Source of the DNA: an uncultured Porphyromonadaceae bacterium
GTDB lineage: Bacteria > Bacteroidota > Bacteroidia > Bacteroidales > Muribaculaceae
Reading direction: 5' to 3'
DNA length: 64,000 nt
Assembly: GCA_900548975.1 (NCBI GenBank)
Contig: URMS01000015.1
Coordinates: forward strand, 1 to 64,000
The position numbers and the translations under genes were made by a program. Positions 41,277 to 50,015 of the stretch are shown piece by piece. How positions within the stretch are numbered: the stretch's first letter is position 1; every line of letters starts with the position of its first letter. The notes under the pieces are model-generated. The model was given only the letters and a program-made list of their open reading frames with translations, had not been told where the DNA came from and searched no databases.

Positions 41277-44200
41277 TTATAAGTTTTTAAGTCTTTCTTT
41301 AGCAGCTTTGTTGCCACCGTCGGCGGCCTTCTGGTAGAGTTCGCGGGCCTTGCTCTTGTTCTGGGGAACACCCGTGCCCTTTTCGTAGCAGAGACCGAGG
41401 CGGTACTGGCCGTAGGCGTGGCCCTGGTCGGCAGCCTTGCGGTAGAGTTCGACGGCGCGGCTGATATCGCGGGTTATGCCCTGGCCCGTTTCGTAGCACT
41501 CGCCGAGGTAGGCCTGTCCTCGGGCCCAGCCCTGGTCGGCGCTCTTGCGGTACCATGCGGCAGCCTGGGTCATGTCTTTGGCTATGCCTGTGCCGCTTTC
41601 GTAGCAGTAGCCGAGGTTGCACTGGGCTATGCGGTTGCCGTTCTCGGCCGACTGGCGGTAGAGGCGTACGGCCTGGGCGGCGTCTTTGGCGACGCCGTTA
41701 CCGAATTCGTAGCATATGCCGAGGTTGAGCTGAGCGCGGGCGTTGCCCTGGTCGGCTGCCTTGCGGTACCATTCGACAGCGAGGGCGAGATCCTTGGTCA
41801 GACCCATGCCTTTCTCGTAGCAGTAGGCGAGGTTGCACTGGGCGTTGGCGTTGCCCTGGTCAGCTGCTTTGCGGTAGAGGTTCACGGCCTCATTATACTG
41901 TTTGCGGTTTTCGAGGATTACGCCAAGATTGAGCTGCGACACTGCCAGGCCTTGGTCGGCGGCTATGCGGTAGTATCTTTCGGCCATAGCGTCGTCGCGG
42001 GTAACTCCGTAGCCGAAGTCGTAGCACAGGGCAAGGACTTCGCTGGCATAGGGTTCGCCGAGTTCGGCCGGCTTTCTGGCCAGGCGGATCGCTTCGGCAT
42101 AGTTGCGGTTGCGGTATGCGGCGCTGGCTTTGCTGCCTTCCTCGATAACTTCAGCGGTGATATTGTTTGTCGAGCCTTTTCTGATGGCTTCGAGGCGCTC
42201 TTTGGCATATTTATTGCCTCCGTCGGCGGCTTTGGTGTACCAGCGGACGGCCTCGTCGATGTTCTTGCCTATACCGATGGCATATTCGTAGCAGCGGCCG
42301 AGACGCATCTGGCCGTAGGTGTTTCCGCCGGCAGCGGCCTTATAATAGAGGTCGAAGGCGGTTTTATAGTCCTGTTCCACGCCGGTGGCTTTTTCGTAGC
42401 ATTCGCCCAGATATGCCTCGGCGCGGTGGTTGCCCTGGTCGGCGGCCTTGCGGTACCAGTATGCGGCCTGCTTCATGTCTTTTTCCACGCCGTCGCCGCA
42501 TTCGTAGCAGTAGCCGAGGTTGCACTGGGCCAGGCGGTCGCCTTTCTCGGCGGCTGCGCGGTAGAGCTCGGTGGCACGGCGGAGGTCGACGGAGAGGCCG
42601 CCGTAGCCGTACTGGTAGGCAACGCCGAGGTTGAGCATGGCGGTGCGGTTACCGCCGTCGGCGGCTACCTTGTAGTATTTCACGGCCTGTTTCATGTCCT
42701 TTGCGGTGCCGCGGGCAAATTCGTAGCACAGGCCCATGACCAGACATGCTGTTACGTTTCCGGCATCGGCCGGGCGCCGGGCCTTGGCGAAAGCTTCGTC
42801 GTACTTGCCGTCGGAATATAGCTTGTCGGCTTCGCGGCCCTCTGCTTCGAGCGGATCGGGAGCGCCGCTGCCGGTCTTGCCCTTGATGTTCTCGAGGGCT
42901 TTGCGGGCGGGTTCGTAGTCGAGGCTGGCGGCGCGGGTATAGAGACGGCGTGCCTCGTCGTAGTCGACGGGTGTGCCTTCGCCACGCTCGTGCATCACGC
43001 CCAGGTTGTAGATGGCGCGCGGATCGTTGGCATCGGCGGCTTTGGTGTACCATTCGATGGCCGAGCGATAGTCGGTGACGCATCCGAAACCGCTGTTGAG
43101 GCACCATGCATAGCAGGTCATGGCGTGGACATTGCCCTGACGGGCCGATTCGCCGTACCAGTGGCAGGCGCTCTCGGGGTCTTTTTCGAAGCCGCGGCCG
43201 TTTTCGTAGAACCAGCCGAGATTGTCCTGGCTCGAGCTGAGACCGGCCTTGGCGGCTATGAGGAACATCTTGGCGGCGCGGACGTTGTCGGTAAAGGAGC
43301 CGTAGGTTAGGCACAGGGCCACGATCTCAGCCGACCACGGATTGCCCATGGCGGTGGGAAGAAGGGCCTGCTCCAGAGCAAGGGCGCGGTCGGTGTCATA
43401 GGTGGCCTTGCAGAGATCGACGGCCGCCTGCAGCTCGTCTTCCGACAGGCGCACATGGCGGTCGAGGCGGTCGAGCTCTTCGCGCGCCTCCTCGATTTCG
43501 CCTATTACGGCGATGCGGTAGAAGTAGACGGCGCGCTCGATGTCGGCGGGTGCGCCCTTGCCGTTCTCGATATTCTGGGCCAGGGTGTAGGCGGGGGCAT
43601 AGCATCCGAGACATACGGCCTGATAGTAGCAGTCGTTGGCCTTTTTATAGTCGTTGAAGAGAGTCTCGTGAAGCAGACCCATGCCGAAGTATGCGTTGGC
43701 CGAGCCGAGACCGGCGGCTTTGGTGTAGTACTTGAGGGCCTCGGTCTCGTTTTTGCCGGTGCCGATGCCGTAGTGGTAGCAGCGGCCCAGATTGTAGTAG
43801 CCGTTGGCATGGCCGGCCTCGGCGGCGCGCCGGAACCATTTGAGGGCTTCGGCTTCGTCTTTGGGGCAGCCTTCGCCGTCCTCGTAGGAGCATGCGAGAT
43901 TGATCATAGCGCGGGGCTCGCCGGCCTGTGCGGCGCGCATGTAGAGGTCGAAGGCGTGTGCTGTGTCCTGCGGCACGCCGTGGCCTTTGTAGTAGTCCCA
44001 TCCGAGGCTGTTGATGCCGCGCGGATTGCCGGCTTCGGCCAGGCGCTTGTCGATATCGGCTGCGGAGTCGTAGTCGCCTTCGTCGTAAAGCTCGTTGGCG
44101 CGGTTGATGAGATGTGCTATCTGCTCGGGTGTAAGGTTCTCGGCCGGACGGGGTGTTTCTTTCTTCACCTTGGGAGTTTCGGGGGCACCTGCGGGGCGCG

Positions 44201-45809
44201 ACAGCCGCTCGACGGCTTTTTTCGCGGCTATGTCGCCGGCTTCGGCGGCTTTTTTGTACCATTCCATGGCCTGCGCGGGGTCGGCCCCGGTGCCGCGGCC
44301 GGTCTCGTACATGGAGCCGACGATGCGCTGCGACAGTTTGTCGCCTGCATTTGCGGCCACGAGGTACCAAGTGAAGGCAAGGACGTCGTCTTTGGCGACA
44401 CCTTTTCCGTTTTCGAAAATGCGGCCCAGACGGTATGCGGCGTCGGGGTTGCCGGCATGGTGGGCTTTTTCGTAGAATCTGATGGCTTCGGCGCCCACGC
44501 CTGTGGTCTCGAGGATTTCGGCGGCGCCCATCATGGCGCTGACATCGCCGCCGTCGGCACCGTGGCGATACCATTCGAGGGCCTTGGACGAGTCGCGCGG
44601 ATATCCGGCGATGGCTTTGGCGTAGAAGTCGCCCATTATGGTCTGGGCGCGAGGCATGCCCACCTCGGCGCACTCTTCGATGAGGGGCCGGGCGGCATCG
44701 TAGTTGTGGTCGGATATGAATTTCTCGGCGTCGGCGAGCTTTTTCTCCATTATTTCCTCGGTAATCTCCTCTATCACTTCCTCGGGGGCGCGGAGGTCTT
44801 CGAGGGTCTTGAGCGATTCGGCGGCAGGGGCATAGCCCTGGTCGGCGGCGGCGCGGAAGTATTTCTCGGCCTCGTCGTAGTTCTCGTCGACGCCTGTGCC
44901 GGTCATGAAACACTGGCCGTAGGAGAACTGGGCGGCGGGGTCGCCGGCCTCGGCGCCGAGGGCGTAGAGCTCGACGGCGCGGGCTATGTCGCGCTGCACG
45001 CCTTCGCCGTACTCATAGCACGAACCGAGCCAGAAATAAGCCGGGCGGCTCTTGGCGTTGACCGCGGCCTCGAAGAGGCGTGCGGCGGTGGCGAAGTTTT
45101 TGGGGAATACCTCGCCCTGCGAGTAGGCGATGCCAAGGTCGAGCATGGCCGGCGCGAAACCGGCGTCGGCGCTGGCGCGGAGCCATTTTTCGGCTTCGGC
45201 GGCTTCGAGGGCGGTGGTGATGTTGCGCAGCAGGCATGCGCCAAGCACATGCATGGCCTGGGGATGGGAGTACTCGGCGGCTTCGCGGGCACGCTCTGCG
45301 GCGAGCTCGAATTCTTCCTGCACGAAGAGGCGGCGCGCTTCGTCGGCTATGCGCTGTATCTGGATATCGGAGAGGCGGGGTGTCTCGGGCTGCTCTTCGG
45401 TGCCCAAGCGGGTGAGGGCTTCGATGGCGTCTTCCATGCCCTGGTCGGCGGCCAGGCGGTAGTAGTGCCGGGCCTTGGCCGGATCGGCCGGAGTGCCTAT
45501 GCCTTCCTCATAGCACATGCCGATGCAGAACTGCGCCGGGGCAAAATTCTGCATGGCGGCTTTGGAGTACCACTCGAAGGCTTTGGCCGGATTGCAGGGG
45601 GCGCCGCAGCCGTTTTCGAAGTACCAGCCCATGTGAGTCTGCGCACGTGCGTCGCCGGCTTCGGCGGCGCGCTTGTCGAGGACGAACGCGCGGTCATATT
45701 CTTCGTTCTCGCAGAGAGCGTCGGCCTCCTCCACGAGTTTCTTTATTTCTTCGGGTGTAAGCGGCGTTTCGGGTTTCTTGCGGCCGCCGCTTCGGTCAAA
45801 AAATGCCAT
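41277..45809 (-). CDS. Giant Sel1-like repeat protein
   Basis: 1510 aa, no signal peptide or membrane segment, so probably cytosolic. Composed of about thirty Sel1-like helical repeats of around 36 residues with the AxxxGxxxAxxxLGxxYxxGxGVxxDxxxAxxWYxxAA pattern (for example FAPAQFCIGMCYEEGIGTPA, ARAQLNLGICYEFGNGVAKD). Short charged linkers divide it into blocks beginning TPEEIKKLVEEADALCENEE, TPEQIAHLINRANELYDEGD and similar, suggesting internal duplication of larger units. Sel1 repeats mediate protein-protein contacts. The stop abuts the protease start (41276), and the promoter box is 38 bases upstream. Partner and role unknown. Confidence 0.9.
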   Translation of the reverse strand: MAFFDRSGGRKKPETPLTPEEIKKLVEEADALCENEEYDRAFVLDKRAAEAGDARAQTHMGWYFENGCGAPCNPAKAFEWYSKAAMQNFAPAQFCIGMCYEEGIGTPADPAKARHYYRLAADQGMEDAIEALTRLGTEEQPETPRLSDIQIQRIADEARRLFVQEEFELAAERAREAAEYSHPQAMHVLGACLLRNITTALEAAEAEKWLRASADAGFAPAMLDLGIAYSQGEVFPKNFATAARLFEAAVNAKSRPAYFWLGSCYEYGEGVQRDIARAVELYALGAEAGDPAAQFSYGQCFMTGTGVDENYDEAEKYFRAAADQGYAPAAESLKTLEDLRAPEEVIEEITEEIMEKKLADAEKFISDHNYDAARPLIEECAEVGMPRAQTIMGDFYAKAIAGYPRDSSKALEWYRHGADGGDVSAMMGAAEILETTGVGAEAIRFYEKAHHAGNPDAAYRLGRIFENGKGVAKDDVLAFTWYLVAANAGDKLSQRIVGSMYETGRGTGADPAQAMEWYKKAAEAGDIAAKKAVERLSRPAGAPETPKVKKETPRPAENLTPEQIAHLINRANELYDEGDYDSAADIDKRLAEAGNPRGINSLGWDYYKGHGVPQDTAHAFDLYMRAAQAGEPRAMINLACSYEDGEGCPKDEAEALKWFRRAAEAGHANGYYNLGRCYHYGIGTGKNETEALKYYTKAAGLGSANAYFGMGLLHETLFNDYKKANDCYYQAVCLGCYAPAYTLAQNIENGKGAPADIERAVYFYRIAVIGEIEEAREELDRLDRHVRLSEDELQAAVDLCKATYDTDRALALEQALLPTAMGNPWSAEIVALCLTYGSFTDNVRAAKMFLIAAKAGLSSSQDNLGWFYENGRGFEKDPESACHWYGESARQGNVHAMTCYAWCLNSGFGCVTDYRSAIEWYTKAADANDPRAIYNLGVMHERGEGTPVDYDEARRLYTRAASLDYEPARKALENIKGKTGSGAPDPLEAEGREADKLYSDGKYDEAFAKARRPADAGNVTACLVMGLCYEFARGTAKDMKQAVKYYKVAADGGNRTAMLNLGVAYQYGYGGLSVDLRRATELYRAAAEKGDRLAQCNLGYCYECGDGVEKDMKQAAYWYRKAADQGNHRAEAYLGECYEKATGVEQDYKTAFDLYYKAAAGGNTYGQMRLGRCYEYAIGIGKNIDEAVRWYTKAADGGNKYAKERLEAIRKGSTNNITAEVIEEGSKASAAYRNRNYAEAIRLARKPAELGEPYASEVLALCYDFGYGVTRDDAMAERYYRIAADQGLAVSQLNLGVILENRKQYNEAVNLYRKAADQGNANAQCNLAYCYEKGMGLTKDLALAVEWYRKAADQGNARAQLNLGICYEFGNGVAKDAAQAVRLYRQSAENGNRIAQCNLGYCYESGTGIAKDMTQAAAWYRKSADQGWARGQAYLGECYETGQGITRDISRAVELYRKAADQGHAYGQYRLGLCYEKGTGVPQNKSKARELYQKAADGGNKAAKERLKNL

Positions 45810-45847
45810 AATGAAGGGAGATAAGGGAGTAAATGTTTATTGAAATG

Positions 45848-45855
45848 CAAAGATA
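45848..45855 (-). promoter_or_regulatory. -7 promoter box (TATCTTTG) for Sel1 gene
   Basis: The minus strand reads TATCTTTG, 38 bases before the ATG at 45809. It probably also serves the abutting protease gene. Confidence 0.6.
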
Positions 45856-45974
45856 TAAAAAATCGATGATAAAAAAAGAGCAATTTCCCCGCCTCTGAAT
45901 TTATTAGAGATGGAAGATGATGAATATAAACTAATTTGTTTCTTCGCATAAATTAGCCAATCTACTAAATAAAT

Positions 45975-46205
45975 ATGAAAAGACGCTATTTTCTTTTATT
46001 GGCATCAATGTTTACTGCATTTCAGTCAGCCGGCGTCTCCAACGGTCGCAACGGCTTCTGCAAGGATAAATCCGGCTAAAAGCTCGCCGGTAGCGAAGAA
46101 GACCTGCTCGAACACCGCACCGACGCCTTCGATACCCTCTACATCGACTGCGAGAAATTCCCGTTCCACGATACTTTCGCCCTCTCCGTGTCGGGCGTAT
46201 CGTAA
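45975..46205 (+). pseudogene. Relic of an exported protein gene (in-frame stop)
   Basis: ATG at 45975 opens a 77-codon frame interrupted by TAA at 46077-46079. The first 34 codons encode a signal-peptide-like start (MKRRYFLLLASMFTAFQSAG). The part after the stop encodes an acidic segment with GC-rich, genome-like codons (EEDLLEHRTDAFDTLYIDCE) and ends at TAA 46203-46205. The two halves look like the ends of a longer gene joined by an internal deletion, then broken. Product unrecognised. Confidence 0.5.
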
Positions 46206-46211
46206 TTTTTG

Positions 46212-46219
46212 TAACTTTG
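46212..46219 (+). promoter_or_regulatory. -7 promoter box (TAACTTTG)
   Basis: TAACTTTG lies 34 bases before the ATG of the small membrane protein at 46254. Confidence 0.6.
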
Positions 46220-46253
46220 CAGCCGAATCGATAACTCTTGGCAGTAATTAGTT

Positions 46254-46463
46254 ATGAAAAAGAACATCGTCTTTATATTGGCTTTTTTCATAGTTTGGGC
46301 TCTTACCGCTTTCATGTGCTATTTGCTAAACCTCATATTGGGCCGAAACTGGTTTAATGGTTGGCAAGAGTATGTAATCATAGGTTTTGCCGGGGCTATG
46401 GCCGGTATCTTTGGGCCTATATTGGCTGCTTGGATTGGTAATTTTTTCAAAAGGAAGTCGTAA
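46254..46463 (+). CDS. Small two-helix membrane protein
   Basis: 69 aa with two hydrophobic helices (about residues 5-28 and 40-62), linked by GRNWFNGWQEY, and a basic tail FFKRKS. The second helix is Gly/Ala-rich (IGFAGAMAGIFGPILAAWIG). It has a good promoter box, and AT-rich codons compared with neighbours. Family not recognised. Confidence 0.6.
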   Translation: MKKNIVFILAFFIVWALTAFMCYLLNLILGRNWFNGWQEYVIIGFAGAMAGIFGPILAAWIGNFFKRKS

Positions 46464-46743
46464 TTATTATTTATGGAGTTACGGTACAGCCGCCGCGCTT
46501 TCGTAAATCGAGCCTAAGGTCTCGACCGGAAGGCTTCAATCGCTAACTCATATTTTACCAACTGAACTCTGACTCATTCGCTCCATTGACTCGTTCCGGG
46601 GCGATTTTTTTCTGCACATCCTCGTCTGGGCTTCTTTTTTTTTATGTTCCGTTTTGGCAGTCGGTGATTAGTTCAAGTCCGTGCCAAGCTCTGTACTCGT
46701 GTGTGGGTGGGATTTTTTGTTTGGGAGGATTGGAAAAAATGTT
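46464..46743. other. Intergenic stretch with no recognised gene
   Basis: About 280 bases between the small membrane protein and the DUF3127 promoter. It contains T-rich runs near 46604 and 46632 and a gene-like GC mix near 46490-46540, but no open frame with credible start, no tRNA cloverleaf and no clear hairpin. It may hold decayed sequence like the relic upstream. Confidence 0.5.
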
Positions 46744-46751
46744 TAACTTTG
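46744..46751 (+). promoter_or_regulatory. -7 promoter box (TAACTTTG) for DUF3127 gene
   Basis: TAACTTTG, 59 bases before the ATG at 46811. Confidence 0.65.
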
Positions 46752-46810
46752 CGCTTTGAACGCGCCGTAAATTGCGAGGCGCTCCCGCATGACAATTAAT
46801 ACATTGATAT

Positions 46811-47167
46811 ATGGAAATTAAAGGAACTATCATTCATGCCCTCCCCGAAGTATCGGGAATCTCCAAGAGCGGCAATGCATGGAAAAAGAGGGAATATGTG
46901 CTCGAGAACACCGAGGGCCAGTTCCCCCGCAAGGTGGCATTTACTTGCTTCGGCGACAATGCCGACAAGATACAGCTCAGCGTGGGCCAGGTGGCCACCA
47001 TCTACTTTGATATCGAATCGCGCGAGTTCAACGGCCGCTGGTATACCGACATCCGCTGCTGGCGTGCCGACGTAGAGGCTCCCGCTGCAGCAGCCCAGGG
47101 TCCGGCTCCCGTGCAGGGTCCCGGCACCATACCTCCTCCTCCCGTACCCGACGATATACCGTTCTGA
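46811..47167 (+). CDS. DUF3127 protein with SSB-like C-terminal tip
   Basis: 118 aa. Residues 1-90 form the DUF3127 OB-fold-like domain (MEIKGTIIHALPEVSGIS, then VAFTCFGDNADKIQLSVGQV and WYTDIRCWRADV). A flexible Ala/Pro/Gly linker leads to the end PVPDDIPF, nearly identical to the acidic tip (DDDIPF) of single-stranded DNA-binding protein that recruits repair and replication partners. A role at single-stranded DNA is therefore likely. Family function is not established. It lies 72 bases before proS with its own promoter. Confidence 0.82.
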   Translation: MEIKGTIIHALPEVSGISKSGNAWKKREYVLENTEGQFPRKVAFTCFGDNADKIQLSVGQVATIYFDIESREFNGRWYTDIRCWRADVEAPAAAAQGPAPVQGPGTIPPPPVPDDIPF

Positions 47168-47239
47168 TGCGCCCTGTCTGAAACGACAGACAGTAGGATT
47201 AATCCTCTCGAGAACCAGTAAAACCGTTTCACACTAACA

Positions 47240-48721
47240 ATGGCAGTAGAATTAAAAAATCTTACAAAACGCAGCGAGAACTATTCGCAGTGGTATAATG
47301 AACTGGTGGTTAAGGCTGATCTCGCCGAGCAGTCGGCGGTGCGCGGCTGTATGGTTATCAAGCCTTACGGCTATGCTATCTGGGAGAAGATGCAGCAGAC
47401 ACTCGACCGGATGTTCAAGGAAACAGGTGTGCAGAACGCCTACTTTCCGCTTCTGATACCGAAGTCGTTCCTCTGCCGCGAGGCCGAACATGTGGAAGGC
47501 TTCGCCAAGGAGTGCGCCGTGGTGACACACTATCGTCTCAAAAACGACCCCGAGGGCCGTGGCGTAGTGGTGGACCCCGAGGCACGTCTGGAAGAGGAGC
47601 TGATAATCCGTCCTACTTCAGAAACCATTATCTGGGGTACGTATAAGAACTGGATCCACAGCTGGCGCGACCTGCCCGTGCTGTGCAATCAGTGGGCCAA
47701 TGTGATGCGCTGGGAGATGCGCACACGCATGTTCCTGCGCACAGCCGAATTCTTGTGGCAGGAAGGCCACTGCGCCCATGCCACGGCAGAGGAGTCGGAA
47801 GCCCGTACGGTGCAGATGATAAAGCTCTATGCCGATTTCGCCCGCCGCTATATGGCCATCCCCGTGACCATAGGCGTGAAGACCGCCAACGAACGCTTCG
47901 CCGGCGCTCTCAACACCTATACCATCGAGGCCATGATGCAGGACGGCAAGGCTCTGCAGGCCGGCACATCGCACAACCTGGGCCAGAACTTCGCCAAGGC
48001 CTTCGATGTGACATTCGCCAACAAGGACAATCAGCCCGAGTATGTATGGGCCAACTCGTGGGGCGTGTCGACACGTCTTATGGGTGCGCTTATCATGACT
48101 CACTCCGACGACAACGGTCTGGTGCTCCCGCCGCATCTGGCTCCGATCCAGGTGGTGATCATACCTATATATAAGAATGCCGAGCAGCTTGCCGGCATCA
48201 CCGAGAAAGTGATGCCGATAGTACAGCGCCTCACCGAGCTTGGTGTGTCGGTGAAGTACGACGACGCCGACAACAAGCGTCCGGGCTTCAAGTTTGCCGA
48301 CTACGAGCTTAAGGGTGTGCCCGTGCGTCTGGTCGTGGGTGCCCGCGACATCGAGAACGGCACCGTAGAGGTGATGCGCCGCGATACTCTGGAGAAACAC
48401 AGCGCCCAGCTGGCCGGCATTGCCGACTATGTGGCCGATCTCCTCGAGGAAATTCAGACCAATATATATAACAAGGCTCTTGCCGCCAAGGAAGCCCACA
48501 CCTATGTGTGCGATTCCTACGACGAGTTCAAGGAGCGTATCGAAGACGGCGGTTTCTTCCTGTGCCACTGGGACGGTACCACCGAGACCGAAGAGCTCAT
48601 CAAGGCCGAGACCAAGGCGACGATACGCTGCATACCGCTCGAGGGTGACGATACTCCGGGCGTGTGCATGGTCACGGGCAAGCCTTCGGCACGCCGCGTC
48701 ATCATCGCGCGAAATTATTGA
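47240..48721 (+). CDS. proS: Prolyl-tRNA synthetase (archaeal/eukaryotic-type)
   Basis: 493 aa, the short form lacking the bacterial editing insertion. Class II core: motif 1 region around PYGYAIWEKMQQTLDRMFKE, motif 2 WEMRTRMFLRTAEFLWQEGH, motif 3 near SWGVSTRLMGALIMTH. The anticodon-binding domain (about 290-400, QVVIIPIYKNAEQLAGI) and the C-terminal zinc-like domain follow (FFLCHWDGTTETEELIKAET). Charges tRNA-Pro. The glycosyltransferase gene begins two bases after its stop. Confidence 0.97.
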   Translation: MAVELKNLTKRSENYSQWYNELVVKADLAEQSAVRGCMVIKPYGYAIWEKMQQTLDRMFKETGVQNAYFPLLIPKSFLCREAEHVEGFAKECAVVTHYRLKNDPEGRGVVVDPEARLEEELIIRPTSETIIWGTYKNWIHSWRDLPVLCNQWANVMRWEMRTRMFLRTAEFLWQEGHCAHATAEESEARTVQMIKLYADFARRYMAIPVTIGVKTANERFAGALNTYTIEAMMQDGKALQAGTSHNLGQNFAKAFDVTFANKDNQPEYVWANSWGVSTRLMGALIMTHSDDNGLVLPPHLAPIQVVIIPIYKNAEQLAGITEKVMPIVQRLTELGVSVKYDDADNKRPGFKFADYELKGVPVRLVVGARDIENGTVEVMRRDTLEKHSAQLAGIADYVADLLEEIQTNIYNKALAAKEAHTYVCDSYDEFKERIEDGGFFLCHWDGTTETEELIKAETKATIRCIPLEGDDTPGVCMVTGKPSARRVIIARNY

Positions 48722-48723
48722 TC

Positions 48724-49716
48724 GTGAGCCCTCTGAACCTGACAAACACAAAAGTCGCCGACGGTCGTCCGCAACGACCGACGGTGGCTTTTGTCGTTCC
48801 ATGCTATAACGAAAACCAGGTGCTGCGGCAGAGTATGCCGCGCCTGATCGGAGCCATCGACGACATGACCGGTGCCGGAGTGGTGTCGGCCGACAGCTTT
48901 ATAATGTGTGTCGACGACGGCAGCCGCGACGACACCTGGCAGATAATATCGGCGCTTCACCGTGCCGACAGTCGTGTGAAGGCCATCCGCCTCAGCCACA
49001 ACCGCGGGCAGCAGAACGCCCTTCTGGCCGGTCTTATGACCGTGCGCGGCATGTCGGACGCGGCCATTACCATCGATGCCGACCTGCAGGATTCGCTCGA
49101 GGCCGCCGCCGAGATGGTGCTCCTGTATCGCGAAGGCTACGACATAGTCTATGGGGTGCGGTCTTCGCGCAAGTCAGATTCATTTTTCAAGCGTACGTCG
49201 GCCCGCGCCTTCTACCGCCTGCAGAAGCGTATGGGGCTCGAGACAGTCTACGACCACTCGGAATTCCGGCTTATGAGCCGCAAGGCCCTCGACATACTGG
49301 CCGAATATCCCGAGCGCAACCTTTTCCTGCGCGGCATAATGCCGGCAATAGGACTGCGGCATACCACCGTGAGCTATGAGCGCACCGCGCGCATAGCCGG
49401 CGAGACAAAGTTCAGCCCGATGAAGCTGCTGTCGCTGTCGGTCGACGGTATCACCTCGTTCACGGCCGGCCCTATGCGCCTCATATTCTTTATCGGGCTT
49501 GTGCTGCTGGTGGCCGATATCGGCGTGGCCGCCTGGGTGCTTGTGTCGCATTTTGCGGGACGAGCCATGTCGGGCTGGTCGTCGATTATGTTGTCTATCT
49601 GGTTTTTAGGTAGTCTTATACTGATCTCGCTCGGCATAATAGGCGAATATGTCGGCAAGATATTCAACGAAGTAAAACGCCGTCCGCGCTATTCGGTGCA
49701 GGACGAGCTGATGTAA
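48724..49716 (+). CDS. Family 2 glycosyltransferase, DPM1/GtrB-like, with two C-terminal membrane helices
   Basis: 330 aa from GTG 48724; an ATG at 48664 in frame lies inside proS and encodes no plausible N-terminus. GT-A domain: VAFVVPCYNEN, metal-binding DDGSRD (near residue 63) and IDADLQDS, then RSSRKSDSFFKRTSA. Two membrane helices at about 255-277 and 285-315. Relatives transfer a sugar to polyprenyl phosphate (GtrB, ArnC, dolichol-P-mannose synthase); sugar and acceptor are unknown. Transcribed with proS by spacing. Confidence 0.88.
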   Translation: MSPLNLTNTKVADGRPQRPTVAFVVPCYNENQVLRQSMPRLIGAIDDMTGAGVVSADSFIMCVDDGSRDDTWQIISALHRADSRVKAIRLSHNRGQQNALLAGLMTVRGMSDAAITIDADLQDSLEAAAEMVLLYREGYDIVYGVRSSRKSDSFFKRTSARAFYRLQKRMGLETVYDHSEFRLMSRKALDILAEYPERNLFLRGIMPAIGLRHTTVSYERTARIAGETKFSPMKLLSLSVDGITSFTAGPMRLIFFIGLVLLVADIGVAAWVLVSHFAGRAMSGWSSIMLSIWFLGSLILISLGIIGEYVGKIFNEVKRRPRYSVQDELM

Positions 49717-49742
49717 GCCAAATCCAAACATACTCAGATATT

Positions 49743-50015
49743 ATGGATTACAAGACATTCCGGCGCCGTCTGGCCGAAAGACTCGGCCGCAAGACTTCCG
49801 ATGTGGATGCTCTGGTGGAGGGCCTCTCGATAGTGCTGCGCCAGAGCTGCAGCGAGCTCGACAGCGTGGCTATACCTACTTTCGGCACTTTCGCTCCGCG
49901 GAAGCATCCCGAGGCTGTTGTCGACGACCTCGCTACGGGAAAGAAAATGCTCGTGCCACCCGAAATCAGCGTTGAATTCCGTCCGGGAGCCATGCTCACA
50001 AAACGAATGAGATGA
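49743..50015 (+). CDS. HU-family DNA-binding protein
   Basis: 90 aa with the HU/IHF fold: MDYKTFRRRLAERLGRKTSD for the helical dimer part, then IPTFGTFAPRKHP leading into the DNA-binding beta arm (VVDDLATGKKMLVPPEI) and EFRPGAMLTKRM. A nucleoid-associated protein that bends DNA. Overlaps the next gene, a membrane-anchored HU, by ATGA, so the two are translationally coupled and may form heterodimers. Confidence 0.9.
   Translation: MDYKTFRRRLAERLGRKTSDVDALVEGLSIVLRQSCSELDSVAIPTFGTFAPRKHPEAVVDDLATGKKMLVPPEISVEFRPGAMLTKRMR

Noticed and set aside
41277..45809. DNA repeats in the Sel1 gene as a CRISPR or satellite array
   Set aside because: The periodicity is about 108 bases and in frame, fully explained by 36-residue protein repeats.
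43455..45824. 789-codon open frame opposite the Sel1-repeat gene
   Set aside because: Periodic antisense of the repeats (Gly/Ala/Val/Phe-rich), no promoter, no family resemblance.
46464..46743. Possible tRNA or tmRNA remnant (GTTCAAGTCC near 46670)
   Set aside because: The flanking bases do not form a T-stem, and no acceptor or anticodon arm can be drawn.
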